A DNA stretch of 64,000 bases from positions 1,178,001 to 1,242,000 of the forward strand of contig NZ_CP109450.1 in the NCBI RefSeq assembly GCF_041438865.1, written 5' to 3'. The stretch's first letter is position 1. Each line of letters starts with the position of its first letter. The notes under the pieces were generated by a model that was given only the letters and a program-made list of their open reading frames with translations, was not told where the DNA came from and made no database searches. Shown here piece by piece: positions 47,219-56,700 of the stretch. This DNA comes from Streptomyces sp. NBC_01471. Its GTDB lineage: Bacteria > Actinomycetota > Actinomycetes > Streptomycetales > Streptomycetaceae. The position numbers and the translations under genes are program-made.

Positions 47219-48340
47219 TTACTTCAGACCGATCTTGTCGCACGCGGCCTTGTAGGCCGGGGTGCAGATGTCGCTGACCGTGTAGATGCCGTCCTTGATG
47301 ACGGTGTCCTTGATGTTGGCCTTGGTCAGGGAGTAGACCGGGAAGATCACCGAGGGGATGTTCTTCTCGCTGGCGCTGTCGACCTTGGTCTTGACGATCG
47401 AGTCGAGCTTCTGGCCCTTGGCGAGCGCCACAGCCATCTCGGCCGCGACCGGGCCCTCGCGCAGGTACGGCTTGTAGACGCTCATGTACTGCGAACCGGC
47501 CACGATGCGCTGCACACCGGCGAGTTCCGCGTCCTGGCCGGTGACCGGCGGGATCGGGTTGACGCCTGCGGACTTGAGGGCGGTGATGACACCGCCCGCC
47601 ATGCCGTCGTTGGCGGAGAGGACGCCGATGACGTTCTTCTTGCCGATGGCGGTGATCGCGCCCTCCATGTTGGAGTTGGCGTTCTCCGGCTTCCACTCCT
47701 TGGTGTCGTACTCCTTGCCGATGTTCACCTTGCCGTCGAGGACGGAGTGAGCGCCCTTCTTGTAGTCGGCGGCGTTCGGGTCGGTGGAGGAGCCGTTCAT
47801 CATGACGATCTTGCCGGACTTGGCCTTGGAGCCGAGCGCCTTCAGCAGGGCGGTGCCCTGCGTCTTGCCGACGGTCTGGTTGTCGAAGGAGACGTACGAG
47901 TCGATCGGGCCCTCGGCGAGACGGTCGAAGGCGACGACCGGGATACCGGCGTCCTTGGCCTTCTTGACCGAGGAGGCTATCGACTTGGCGTCCACGGCGT
48001 CCACGATGATGGCGTCCACCTGGTTGGTGACCATCGTGTCCATCTGCTGGCTCTGCGTGTCGGCCTGCTGCTTGGCGTTGACGTAGGTCAGCTTGCCCTT
48101 GCCGTGCGTCAGGTCCTTGACCTTCTTCTCGATCAGGGGCTTGTCGAACTTCTCGTACCGGGCGGTCTGGTTCTCCGGCAGGAGCAGACCGATGTTGAGG
48201 GCATCGCCCTTCTTGGCGGAGTTCGAGGACGCCTTGTCCTTGCTCCCGCCGGAGTCCTTGGCGCTGCCACAGGCGGCGAGAGAGACAGCCATCGCGGTGG
48301 CGGCCACGGCCACGGCGGCACGACGCATCTGCGTATTCAC
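47219..48340 (-). CDS. xylF: Sugar-binding lipoprotein (XylF-type)
   Basis: 373 residues, GTG start at 48340 behind GGGAGG. The lipobox LAAC at residues 21-24 follows a short signal, then a Ser/Lys-rich linker. The periplasmic-binding fold shows NIGLLLPENQTARYEKFDKP, IIVDAVDAKSIASSVKKAKD, VVAFDRLAEGPIDSYVSFDN and GVLSANDGMAGGVITALKSA, close to D-xylose-binding proteins. A 161-bp gap separates it from the ATPase. A Rok7B7-like site lies 70-90 bp upstream of its start. Confidence 0.93.
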   Translation of the reverse strand: MNTQMRRAAVAVAATAMAVSLAACGSAKDSGGSKDKASSNSAKKGDALNIGLLLPENQTARYEKFDKPLIEKKVKDLTHGKGKLTYVNAKQQADTQSQQMDTMVTNQVDAIIVDAVDAKSIASSVKKAKDAGIPVVAFDRLAEGPIDSYVSFDNQTVGKTQGTALLKALGSKAKSGKIVMMNGSSTDPNAADYKKGAHSVLDGKVNIGKEYDTKEWKPENANSNMEGAITAIGKKNVIGVLSANDGMAGGVITALKSAGVNPIPPVTGQDAELAGVQRIVAGSQYMSVYKPYLREGPVAAEMAVALAKGQKLDSIVKTKVDSASEKNIPSVIFPVYSLTKANIKDTVIKDGIYTVSDICTPAYKAACDKIGLK

Positions 48341-48413
48341 TTCAGAAACCTCCCTGACGAGGCCGCGACGTTGCGGCCGAGGTGCCTGGAGTCAACTCGG
48401 CCGCCAGGCCAGC

Positions 48414-48426
48414 GTCAAGGAGTAAA
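48414..48426 (-). promoter_or_regulatory. Candidate Rok7B7 operator upstream of xylF
   Basis: On the minus strand TTTACTCCTTGAC fits at every position the degenerate consensus TTKAMKHSTTSAV that I recall for Rok7B7 of S. avermitilis. It overlaps an inverted repeat AAGGA-N5-TCCTT (plus strand 48417-48431). The site is in the 120-bp gap between xylF and the ROK gene. Confidence 0.5.
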
Positions 48427-48460
48427 TCCTTAACGAGATGGCAACGGTGTCATTCGTTAT

Positions 48461-49681
48461 CTAAGTGAAGGCAGGAGTGCCGGTAGGCAGTGCCGCGTCC
48501 AAAAGACTTGAATCGCCCATTTCACTGAGCACCAGGGCCAGCGCGCCCAGCACCTCGGCCCGGCCGCCGAGCGCCCCGGGAAGCACCGAAAGCTGCCGTG
48601 CCGCACTGGGGATCGCGTACCTGCCGACCGACTCCCGGATGGGGCCGAGCACCAGTTCACCGGCCTCGGCGAGGTCCCCTCCCAGCACCACCCGGGTGGG
48701 GTTCAGGAGGTTGCAGAGGTTGGCCACGCCGCTGCCGATGTGCCGTCCGACGTCCGCGATCACCCGGCGGCAGCCCGGATCGCCCCCGCGGGCGAGCTGG
48801 ACGACCCGCTCGATGGTCAGACCGGTGCCGTGGCTGGACTCCAGCAGGGGCAGGACGTACCGGGCCGCCGTGAAGGTCTCCAGACACCCCCGGTTGCCGC
48901 AGCGGCACACAGGGCCCGACTCGTCGAGCGTGATGTGCCCGATCTCGCCCGCCGTGCCGCCGGGGCCGCGGTAGATCTGCCCGTCGATCACCAGGCCGGC
49001 CCCCACGCCGCTGGCGACCTTGATGTAGGCGAGGTCCCGGACCCCGCGCCCGCTCCCCCAGACCAGCTCGCCGAGCGCGCCCAGGTTGGCGTCGTTGTCG
49101 ACGTACACCGGCACCCCGAGCCGGGACGCGAGCTCGTCGCTCGGGTTGATGCCGGACCACCCCGGCAGGATCGACGTGGAGCCGAGAGTCCCCGATTCGA
49201 CATCGATCGGGCCCGGCACTCCGAGCCCCACGCCGACGACCTTGTCGGCGCCGATACCGGTGGCCTCGATCAGCCGGTTGACCAGCTCCTCGGCCCGGCC
49301 GAAGCCCTCCGCGGACGAGGCGTCCACGTCGAGCGGTTCCGACTCCTCGGCGAGCACCTGGTGGGCGAGGTTCCCCACCGCCACCCGCAGGTGCGTATGT
49401 CCGAAATCGACGCCGATCACGATGCCCGCGGACCCGCTGAGCGAGACGCTGCGGGCCCGGCGGCCGCCGGCCGATGTCGGGGTGACCTCGACCGTGCCGC
49501 CCTCTTTCAGTTCGCGAACGATATTGGAGACCGTGGCTGCCGAGAGCCCCGTGCTGCGGGCGATCTCCGCCTGAGTGAGCGAGCCCGCCATACGCACCGC
49601 GCGTACGACCCGCTCGAGGTTGGCCCGGTGCAGAGATGTCTGCGACCCCGGAGTCTCCATCGACTCATCCACTCCTGCCAC
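48461..49681 (-). CDS. rok7B7: ROK-family transcriptional regulator (Rok7B7-like)
   Basis: 406 residues. N-terminal winged helix (about 18-75) LTQAEIARSTGLSAATVSNI; then the ROK sugar-kinase-like fold with GVDFGHTHLRVAVGNL, GVGLGVPGPID, and the zinc motif CRCGNRGCLE. Position between xylFGH and ngcEFG matches rok7B7 (SCO6008), reported to control xylose uptake, carbon repression and antibiotic production. The symbol is assigned by synteny and family, not by alignment. Confidence 0.88.
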   Translation of the reverse strand: MAGVDESMETPGSQTSLHRANLERVVRAVRMAGSLTQAEIARSTGLSAATVSNIVRELKEGGTVEVTPTSAGGRRARSVSLSGSAGIVIGVDFGHTHLRVAVGNLAHQVLAEESEPLDVDASSAEGFGRAEELVNRLIEATGIGADKVVGVGLGVPGPIDVESGTLGSTSILPGWSGINPSDELASRLGVPVYVDNDANLGALGELVWGSGRGVRDLAYIKVASGVGAGLVIDGQIYRGPGGTAGEIGHITLDESGPVCRCGNRGCLETFTAARYVLPLLESSHGTGLTIERVVQLARGGDPGCRRVIADVGRHIGSGVANLCNLLNPTRVVLGGDLAEAGELVLGPIRESVGRYAIPSAARQLSVLPGALGGRAEVLGALALVLSEMGDSSLLDAALPTGTPAFT

Positions 49682-49790
49682 TGGCGGACGGCACGACGGC
49701 CGCCCCCGCGCGGGGCGCGTGTCCTGAACCCCGCCCTATCTCCAACATGTGAACCCTCAGCTGACCCTTTGGCGCTCTCTCCCGTCAAGA

Positions 49791-49802
49791 CCTTGAGCAA
49801 GG
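49791..49802. promoter_or_regulatory. Inverted repeat upstream of the ROK gene
   Basis: CCTTG-AG-CAAGG, overlapping a second dyad CAAG-AC-CTTG (49786-49795), 110-120 bp before the ROK start. Possible autoregulatory site. Confidence 0.35.
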
Positions 49803-49841
49803 GCAGACACGGATGAGCAGGCGATCCCCGGCGTGAAACGG

Positions 49842-49879
49842 ACGAACCGCCCGACAGCGGCTGCCGTCGGGCGGTTCGT
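49842..49879 (-). terminator. Terminator of ngc-type operon
   Basis: ACGAACCGCCCGAC pairs perfectly with GTCGGGCGGTTCGT over a 10-base loop, 22 bp past the permease stop. Confidence 0.85.
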
Positions 49880-49901
49880 ACGGAGAACGGGGGGCGAAGT
49901 C

Positions 49902-50819
49902 CTACTTCAGCGCTCCCGCGGTCAGACCCGCGACGACCTGCCGCTGGAAGATGATGTACGCCGCGAGGACCGGCAGCATCGCCATCACCAGACCGGCGAA
50001 GAGACCGGAGTAGTCGCCCTTGTAGCCCTGGCTGGTGGCCAGTTCGACCAGCCCCTGGGCCAGCACCCGCTGCTTCGGGTCGGTGTTCAGCACCGTGGGC
50101 AGCAGGTACTGGTTCCACTGGCCCAGGAAGTTGAAGATACCGACGCTGATCAGGCCGGGCTTGGCCATCGGCAGCATCACCTGGAAGAAGGTCCGGGTGT
50201 GCGACGCGCCGTCGAGCGTCGCCGCCTCCGCCACTTCTCCCGGCAGCGTCCGGAAGAAGGAGGTGAGGAAGAAGACGGTGAACGGCAGTGAGTAGGCGAT
50301 GTAGACCAGGACCAGGCCCTGCGTCGTGTTCAGCAGGCTCATGTTGTTCATGACGAAGAACAACGGCACCAGCGCCAGGATGATCGGGAAGCTCATCCCT
50401 CCGACGAACAGGAAGTAGATGAACCTGTTCCCGGGGAAGTCGAAGCGCGCCAGGACATAGGCCGCCATGGAGCCGAGCAGCAGCGTGCCGATGAGCGAAC
50501 AGCCGACGACCACGATGGTGTGCCCGAAGTACTGGCCCATGTGCGCCTGGCCCCAGGCGCGGGACCAGTTCTCGAAGTGCAGCCGGTCCGGGAGCTTCCA
50601 CGGCTTGGCGAGGATGTCGTGGTCGTTCTTGAACGAGGACATCACCGCCCACAGCAGCGGTACGACGACCAGGACCGCCCAGATGATGAGCACGCCGTGC
50701 GAGAAGACGTTGAGGGTGCCGCCCTCGCTCCTCTTCGCCGGGGGCGCGGCGGGCTTGGCCGGCGGCGCGGGCTCGTGCTCCTCGGTGAGCTCGGCCGGAG
50801 GGGTGTCAGTGGTCTTCAT
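49902..50819 (-). CDS. ngcG: Carbohydrate ABC transporter permease (MalG/NgcG-type)
   Basis: 305 residues. A Pro/Ala-rich N-terminal tail (about 30) and six membrane segments; the EAA loop reads EVAEAATLDGASHTRTFFQV then MLPMAKPGL, the ATPase-docking motif of CUT1 permeases. Its start is 1 bp after the ngcF stop. No ATPase is in this operon, so like other Streptomyces CUT1 systems it probably uses a shared MsiK-type ATPase encoded elsewhere. Confidence 0.92.
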   Translation of the reverse strand: MKTTDTPPAELTEEHEPAPPAKPAAPPAKRSEGGTLNVFSHGVLIIWAVLVVVPLLWAVMSSFKNDHDILAKPWKLPDRLHFENWSRAWGQAHMGQYFGHTIVVVGCSLIGTLLLGSMAAYVLARFDFPGNRFIYFLFVGGMSFPIILALVPLFFVMNNMSLLNTTQGLVLVYIAYSLPFTVFFLTSFFRTLPGEVAEAATLDGASHTRTFFQVMLPMAKPGLISVGIFNFLGQWNQYLLPTVLNTDPKQRVLAQGLVELATSQGYKGDYSGLFAGLVMAMLPVLAAYIIFQRQVVAGLTAGALK

Positions 50820-50820
50820 C

Positions 50821-51744
50821 TCAGAACTCCAGCCGCTCGCGCCGGCCCAGTCGCATCACGATGGCGGCGAACACCATGGTGAGCACGAGGAGGGCGACGC
50901 CGATCGTTGTCGCGTATCCGGCCTGCCCGTCACGGAACGCCGTCTGGTAGACGAACAGCGGCAGCACGGTGGTCGATTGGGCGGGCCCGCCCGGACCCAC
51001 ACTCATGATGTTCACCGCGGCGAACGCCTCGGCGCCGAGGGACAGGATGCCCATGTACACCCAGCCCGACTGCACGGTGTCCCAGAGCAGCGGAAGGGTG
51101 ATCCGGAAGAAGGTCGTGACCCGGCTCGCACCGTCCAGCAGCGCCGCTTCGTAGAAGTCCTTCGGGATGGACGCCATACCGGCGGAGAAGAGCACCACGA
51201 AGAAGCCGACCTGGGACCAGACCAGGACCGCGAAGATGCACCAGAGGGCGAGCTTCGGATCGCCGAGCCAGTCCGGCTGGATGCTGTCGAGATGGACCGC
51301 GCTCAGGGATCCGTTGAGGATGCCCCCGTCGGGGTTGTAGATGAACCTGAAGAGCAGGGCGACGATCGCGATCGACAGCACCTGCGGGAAGAAGTACGCG
51401 ATCTTGTAGAACCCCGAGCCGCGTACGCCCGCGATGGCGGCGCCCTTACGGCGGCGGCCGCCGACATTCAGCATGAAGGCGAAGAACAGCGCGAGGCCGA
51501 GCGTCACCAGCGGCAGCAACAGCACGAAAAGGACGCTGTGTTCCAGTGACTTCCAGAAGGTGGAGTCGTGGAGCATCCGGCTGTAGTTGTCGAAGCCGAC
51601 CATCTTGAAGTCCGGGCTCAGGCCGGTCCAGTCGGTGAACGAGTAATAGATCGACTGAATGAACGGCCATATGACGAAGACTGCGTACAACGCCAGTGGG
51701 AGTATCAAGAACCCCACAATGAACCGGTACTTACCTTGTTGCAT
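50821..51744 (-). CDS. ngcF: Carbohydrate ABC transporter permease (MalF/NgcF-type)
   Basis: 307 residues, six membrane segments. EAA loop DFYEAALLDGASRVTTFFRI then TLPLLWDTV. CUT1-family partner of the following permease. The loop GGRRRKGAAIAGVRGSGFYK between helices is basic and cytoplasmic. No strong ribosome site is seen at 51744, and it lies 49 bp after the binding-protein gene. Confidence 0.92.
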   Translation of the reverse strand: MQQGKYRFIVGFLILPLALYAVFVIWPFIQSIYYSFTDWTGLSPDFKMVGFDNYSRMLHDSTFWKSLEHSVLFVLLLPLVTLGLALFFAFMLNVGGRRRKGAAIAGVRGSGFYKIAYFFPQVLSIAIVALLFRFIYNPDGGILNGSLSAVHLDSIQPDWLGDPKLALWCIFAVLVWSQVGFFVVLFSAGMASIPKDFYEAALLDGASRVTTFFRITLPLLWDTVQSGWVYMGILSLGAEAFAAVNIMSVGPGGPAQSTTVLPLFVYQTAFRDGQAGYATTIGVALLVLTMVFAAIVMRLGRRERLEF

Positions 51745-51793
51745 GGTTACCGACCCCGATCTTCCGGCGGGTGCCGCCGCTGGTGACGCTTGC

Positions 51794-53239
51794 TCACTGG
51801 TGCTTGTAGTGCGTGATCGACGAGTCCTTGGCCGCCGCGTCCGCGTACTGCTGACACTTCTTGATGGCCTCGGCCGGGGTCATACGGCCGGCCATCATCT
51901 CGCCGAGGACGGAGACGCCGATCTGCTCCTTCTGGAGCTTCACGTACCAGTCCTGGAGCCGCGGGTTGAGGACGTTGTCGCCCGCCGCCTTCAGCGTCTC
52001 CTGGGCCGACTTGAGGCCCGGCGTCAGCGCCAGACCGTCGGTGCCGCCGTTGAAGGCGGACAGCGACTTCACCTTCGAGGTGAAGGTCTTGGACGAGGCC
52101 TCGCTGAGCATGATGCGCAGCTGGTCCATGCCCGCCTGCGGGTTCTTCGCGTTCCGCGGGACGATGAAGGGCTCACCGCCGCCGGCCCAGAGGGTCCCGT
52201 ACGGCAGCTTGTCGGAGGAGTCCAGGCTGGACGGCGCGCCGACCCTCATCTCGAAGTCCTTGGGCGTGGTCTTCGCCGACTCGTTCTCCACCCAGGAACC
52301 GTTCGGAATGAAGAGTGCCTTGCCCGCGGTCCATGCCGTCTGCGACTGGATGTGGTCGATGCCGGGCGTGCCCTTGAGGATGTAGCCCTTCTTGAAGAGC
52401 TCGTAGTAGGCATCGAACCCCGCCTTGACCGCGGGGTGCTTCCAGGCGTTCGGCGCCAGGTCGTCGATGTCGTCGAGGACCTTGCGGCCGCCGATCTTGC
52501 CGATGAAGGGGAAGAGCGAGAACGGCAGGTAGTACGGGTACTTGCCCGCGTACGTCCAGCCGGCGATGCCCTTCTTCTTCGCCTTCGCGCAGACGGCGAG
52601 CATGTCGTCCCAGGTCTTGGGGTACTCGACGCCGAGCTTGTCCAGGTTGGTCTGCGAGTACCACACGCCGTAGACGGTGTACGCGTAGTTCATGATGTAG
52701 CAGGGCTTGCCGTCGTACTGGCCCATCTCCACGATGCCCGCGCGCAGGGTGTCCCTGACCTTCTTGGCCGGGTCGTCGACGGACGGCGCGTCCAGCAGCG
52801 GCGTGAGGTCGGTCAGCTGCTTCTTGCCGACCAGGACGCCCATGTCCATCTGCTCGGCGCCCGAGTTGTCGATCAGGTCCGGCGGGGTGCCGCCGTTGAA
52901 GCGCGGCTGCAGCTCCGACTGGATCTTCTGCGTGGACGAGAAGTGGACCTTCGACTTCGGGTGCGCCTTCGAGTAGAGCGCGTTCGCGGCCTTGGCGTAG
53001 TCGGTGCCGAAGCCGCCGTCGAAGATGACCATGTCGAGCGGGGCGGTCTCGTTCACACCCAGCGGGTTGCCGGCCGTCACCTTCCCCTTCTTGACCTGCT
53101 TGTCGCCGCTGTCGTCGCTGCTCGCGCAGGCGGAGAGAAAACTCATCGTCGGAACGGCGATCAGGCCGAGAGCGGCAGACCGCTTGATCAGATCACGACG
53201 GCCGAGGCCCTCATTGGTGCGGGCGGAGGTGGATCCCAT
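51794..53239 (-). CDS. ngcE: N-acetylglucosamine/chitobiose-type ABC substrate-binding lipoprotein (NgcE-like)
   Basis: 481 residues from the ATG at 53239 behind GAGGA. The N-terminus GRRDLIKRSAALGLIAVPTM then LSAC combines a twin-arginine motif with a lipobox, so it is probably a Tat-exported lipoprotein. The binding fold is CUT1 type 1; long GGTPPDLIDNSGAEQMDMG and WTAGKALFIPNGSWVENES match the NgcE group, which binds GlcNAc and chitooligosaccharides. As recalled, SCO6005-6007 are ngcEFG in S. coelicolor; assignment rests on synteny and family. Confidence 0.87.
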   Translation of the reverse strand: MGSTSARTNEGLGRRDLIKRSAALGLIAVPTMSFLSACASSDDSGDKQVKKGKVTAGNPLGVNETAPLDMVIFDGGFGTDYAKAANALYSKAHPKSKVHFSSTQKIQSELQPRFNGGTPPDLIDNSGAEQMDMGVLVGKKQLTDLTPLLDAPSVDDPAKKVRDTLRAGIVEMGQYDGKPCYIMNYAYTVYGVWYSQTNLDKLGVEYPKTWDDMLAVCAKAKKKGIAGWTYAGKYPYYLPFSLFPFIGKIGGRKVLDDIDDLAPNAWKHPAVKAGFDAYYELFKKGYILKGTPGIDHIQSQTAWTAGKALFIPNGSWVENESAKTTPKDFEMRVGAPSSLDSSDKLPYGTLWAGGGEPFIVPRNAKNPQAGMDQLRIMLSEASSKTFTSKVKSLSAFNGGTDGLALTPGLKSAQETLKAAGDNVLNPRLQDWYVKLQKEQIGVSVLGEMMAGRMTPAEAIKKCQQYADAAAKDSSITHYKHQ

Positions 53240-53668
53240 GCTCAAGTCCTCGCCTTCTACAGGACTCAGGCGGTGTACCGGTCGCCCGTTGAGAATTCGC
53301 CTCAGGCGAAGGGCCCCGCCACCGCGTTCAGTTGACGCTGGGGTTGCACTGGCTGCAGGAGGGAAAGCTGGGAATACGGCCGGGCTGCCGTGAAGCCCCC
53401 GCCCCGATCCCCGCCCCCCTGGCCCGCCGCCAAAGACACGGCTAGGCGGACGTCGACAGGTATAGTCCACTTCCCTTCGACTGGGCAAGATCGAATGCAG
53501 GTTTGAACGTCAGTCTTTCCCGAGTTGAGACCTCACAGACATCTGGTGCACTCCGCCCACCGGGTGACACCGTCGCATGAGAGCGCGTCCAATTCTTCCG
53601 CCCGCGCGTCGTCAACGCCCTTGACTCAGATGTCACTTACCTTCCTACTGGACCTTGCGCGTCAGCGT
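53240..53668. other. Divergent ngcE / GH92 intergenic region
   Basis: About 430 bp without a convincing ORF. 53440-53530 and 53600-53660 are AT-rich for this genome and likely hold the two promoters; TTGACT at 53621-53626 is a possible -35 for the GH92 gene, with a poorly spaced TACTGG. No perfect Rok7B7-consensus match was found here. Confidence 0.4.
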
Positions 53669-53693
53669 GACAACGTTGTCCTAAGCGCTTAGG
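53668..53693. promoter_or_regulatory. Two abutting perfect palindromes before the GH92 gene
   Basis: GACAACGTTGTC (53669-53680) shares its last base with CCTAAGCGCTTAGG (53680-53693). Both are perfect, with the central CG typical of LacI-family operators, and they end 17 bp before the ATG, where a bound repressor would block transcription. No LacI-family gene is in the window. Confidence 0.65.
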
Positions 53694-53710
53694 TGAGAGG
53701 AAAGACCCTC

Positions 53711-56700
53711 ATGCAGACCAGACCTCGGCACAGGGCCGGCCCGGCCGCCGCCCTGGTGGCGGCCGCTTTTGTGCTCGTCGTGACGGGGCAGGGCGCCGCC
53801 GTCGCCCAACCCGCGCAACCCCATGTAGGGGACAAGGGGTTCAGCTCCTCGTTCGAAGCGGACCAACCACAGCCGGACTGGCGCAATACCGTGGAAGTGG
53901 GCCCGGACGGCCATAAACGCTCCTCCGGTATCGATGGCACCATCAATGCGGGAATACCAGGCAATGTCACGGACCACGTCGTCTCGCTGCGCGCCAGTGA
54001 CGAGAACGCCGGAAGCGGTGAGGGCAAGGGAAGCCTCATCGACATCAACCCGGACACCAAGTGGCTGGCCTTCCATCCCACCGCATGGGTGGAGTTCGAT
54101 CTCGACGAAGCGGTCAAGCTCACGACGTACGCGATGACGTCCGCCAACGATCATGCCGAGCGCGACCCGAAGGACTGGACCCTCCAGGGCTCCACCGACG
54201 GCAAGGACTGGAAGACCCTCAGCACCCAGCAGGGCCAGGACTTCGACAAGCGGTTGCAGACCAGGTCGTACGAGATCGCGGGCGCGGACACCGCGTACGC
54301 GCACTACCGCCTCGACATCACCGCCAACCACGGCGCCGCGGACGCGGTGCAGCTGGCCGATGTCCAGTTCTCGGACGGCGACACGAGCACGCCCCCGCCC
54401 TCCGACATGGTCACCCGGGAGGACAGCGGACCCACCTCGTCACCGACCGCCAAGACCGGCGCCGGCTTCACCGGCACCAGGTCGCTGCGGTACGAGGGCA
54501 CGCAGAAGGGCACGGGCCGCGCGTACTCGTACAACAAGGTCTTCGACGTCAATACCCGGATCAGCCGGAACACCGAGCTGTCGTACAAGCTCTTTCCGGA
54601 GATGGGCAAGACCGATCTGAACTATCCGTCCACCGATGTGGCGGTCGACCTGGCCTTCACGGACGGCACCTATCTGAGCGACCTGAAGGCCACCGACTCC
54701 AACGGCGGGCTGCTGACCCCACAGGGCCAGGGGGCCGCCATGCGGCTGTACGTCAACCAGTGGAACGCCGTATCGGCGGACATCGGGACGGTCGCCGCGG
54801 GCAAGACCGTCGACCGGATCCTGGTGGCGTACGACTCGCCCAAGGGCCCGGCGACGTTCCGGGGCTGGATCGACGACATCTCGCTGGCGGCCAAGAAGGC
54901 GGAGAAGCCGTCCGCGCACCTCTCGGACTACGCCCTCACCACCCGGGGCACCAATTCGAGCGGCTCCTTCTCGCGCGGCAACAACTTCCCGGCGACCGCC
55001 GTGCCCAATGGCTTCAACTTCTGGACACCGGTCACGGACGCGGGCTCGACCAGCTGGCTCTACAACTACGCGAGCGGCAACAACGCCGACAACCTGCCCA
55101 CGCTCCAGGCCTTCAGCGCCAGCCACGAGCCGAGCCCCTGGATGGGCGACCGGCAGACCTTCCAGGTGATGCCGTCGGTGGCCTCCGGAACCCCGGACGC
55201 CTCCCGGACCAAGCGCGCCCTCCCCTTCAAGCACGAGAACGAGGTCGCGAAGCCCGACTACTACGGGGTCACCTTCGAGAACGGCCTCAAGGCGGAGATG
55301 ACGCCGACCGACCACGCGGCGATGATGCGCTTCACCTACCCCGGTGACAACGCGAGCATGATCTTCGACAACATCTCCAACGACGGCGGCCTCACGCTGG
55401 ACCCGAGGACCGGCACCTTCAGCGGCTACTCGGACGTCAAGAGCGGCGGCTCCACCGGCGCGACCCGGATGTTCGTGTACGGCGTCGCCGACACCCCGGT
55501 CACCGCGAGTTCGAAGCTCACCGGCGGGGGCGGCGACAACGTCACCGGCTACATGCGCTTCAAGCCGGGCAAGAACCGTACGGTCACCCTGCGCATGGCC
55601 ACCTCGCTCATCGGCGTGGCCCAGGCGAAGTCCAACCTCGCGCAGGAACTGCCCGCGTCGTCGACCTTCGCGGGGACCGAGGCGAAGGCCCGCTCCCAGT
55701 GGGACAAGATCCTCGGCAAGATCGAGGTACAGGGCGCCACGCACGACCAGCTGACCTCGCTCTACTCGTCCCTGTACCGGCTGTACCTGTACCCCAACTC
55801 GGGTTCGGAGAAGGTCGGCTCGAAGACGAAGTACGCGAGCCCCTTCTCGGCCAAGGCCGGTGACAACACGCCGACGCACACCGGCGCCAAGGTCGTGGAC
55901 GGTTCGGTCTACGTCAACAACGGCTTCTGGGACACCTACCGGACGACCTGGCCGGCGTACTCCTTCCTCACTCCGAAGAAGGCGGGAAAGCTGGTCGACG
56001 GCTTCGTCCAGCAGTACAAGGACGGCGGCTGGATCTCCCGCTGGTCCTCCCCCGGCTACTCCGACCTGATGACCGGCACCAGTTCGGACGTGGCGTTCGC
56101 GGACGCCTACGTCAAGGGTGTGAAGTTCGACGCGAAGGCGGCGTACGAGGCGGCCCTGAAGAACGCCACCGTCGTCCCGCCCAGCTCGGGCGTCGGCCGC
56201 AAGGGCATGGACACCTCGCCCTTCACGGGCTACGCGTCCACCGCGACCAACGAGGGCATGTCGTGGTCGATGGAGGGCTACGTCAACGACTACGGCATCG
56301 CGCAGATGGGCAAGGCGCTCTACAAGAAGACCCACGAGGCCCGCTACAAGGAGGAGTCGGAGTACTTCCTCAACCGGGCGCAGAACTACGTCAAGCTCTT
56401 CGACCCCGAGGTCGGCTTCTTCCAGGGCAGGACGCCGGACGGCGGCTGGCGGCTCCCGGCGGACAAGTACGACCCCCGGGTCTGGGGCTACGACTACACC
56501 GAGACCGACGGCTGGGGGTACGCCTTCACCGCTCCGCAGGACTCGCGCGGTCTGGCCAACCTCTACGGCGGCCAGGCGGGTCTGGCGAAGAAACTGGACA
56601 CCTACTTCTCGACGCCGGAGACCGCGGGGCCCGAGTACACCGGCTCGTACGGCGGTGTCATCCACGAGATGACCGAGGCGCGCGACGTGCGGATGGGCCA

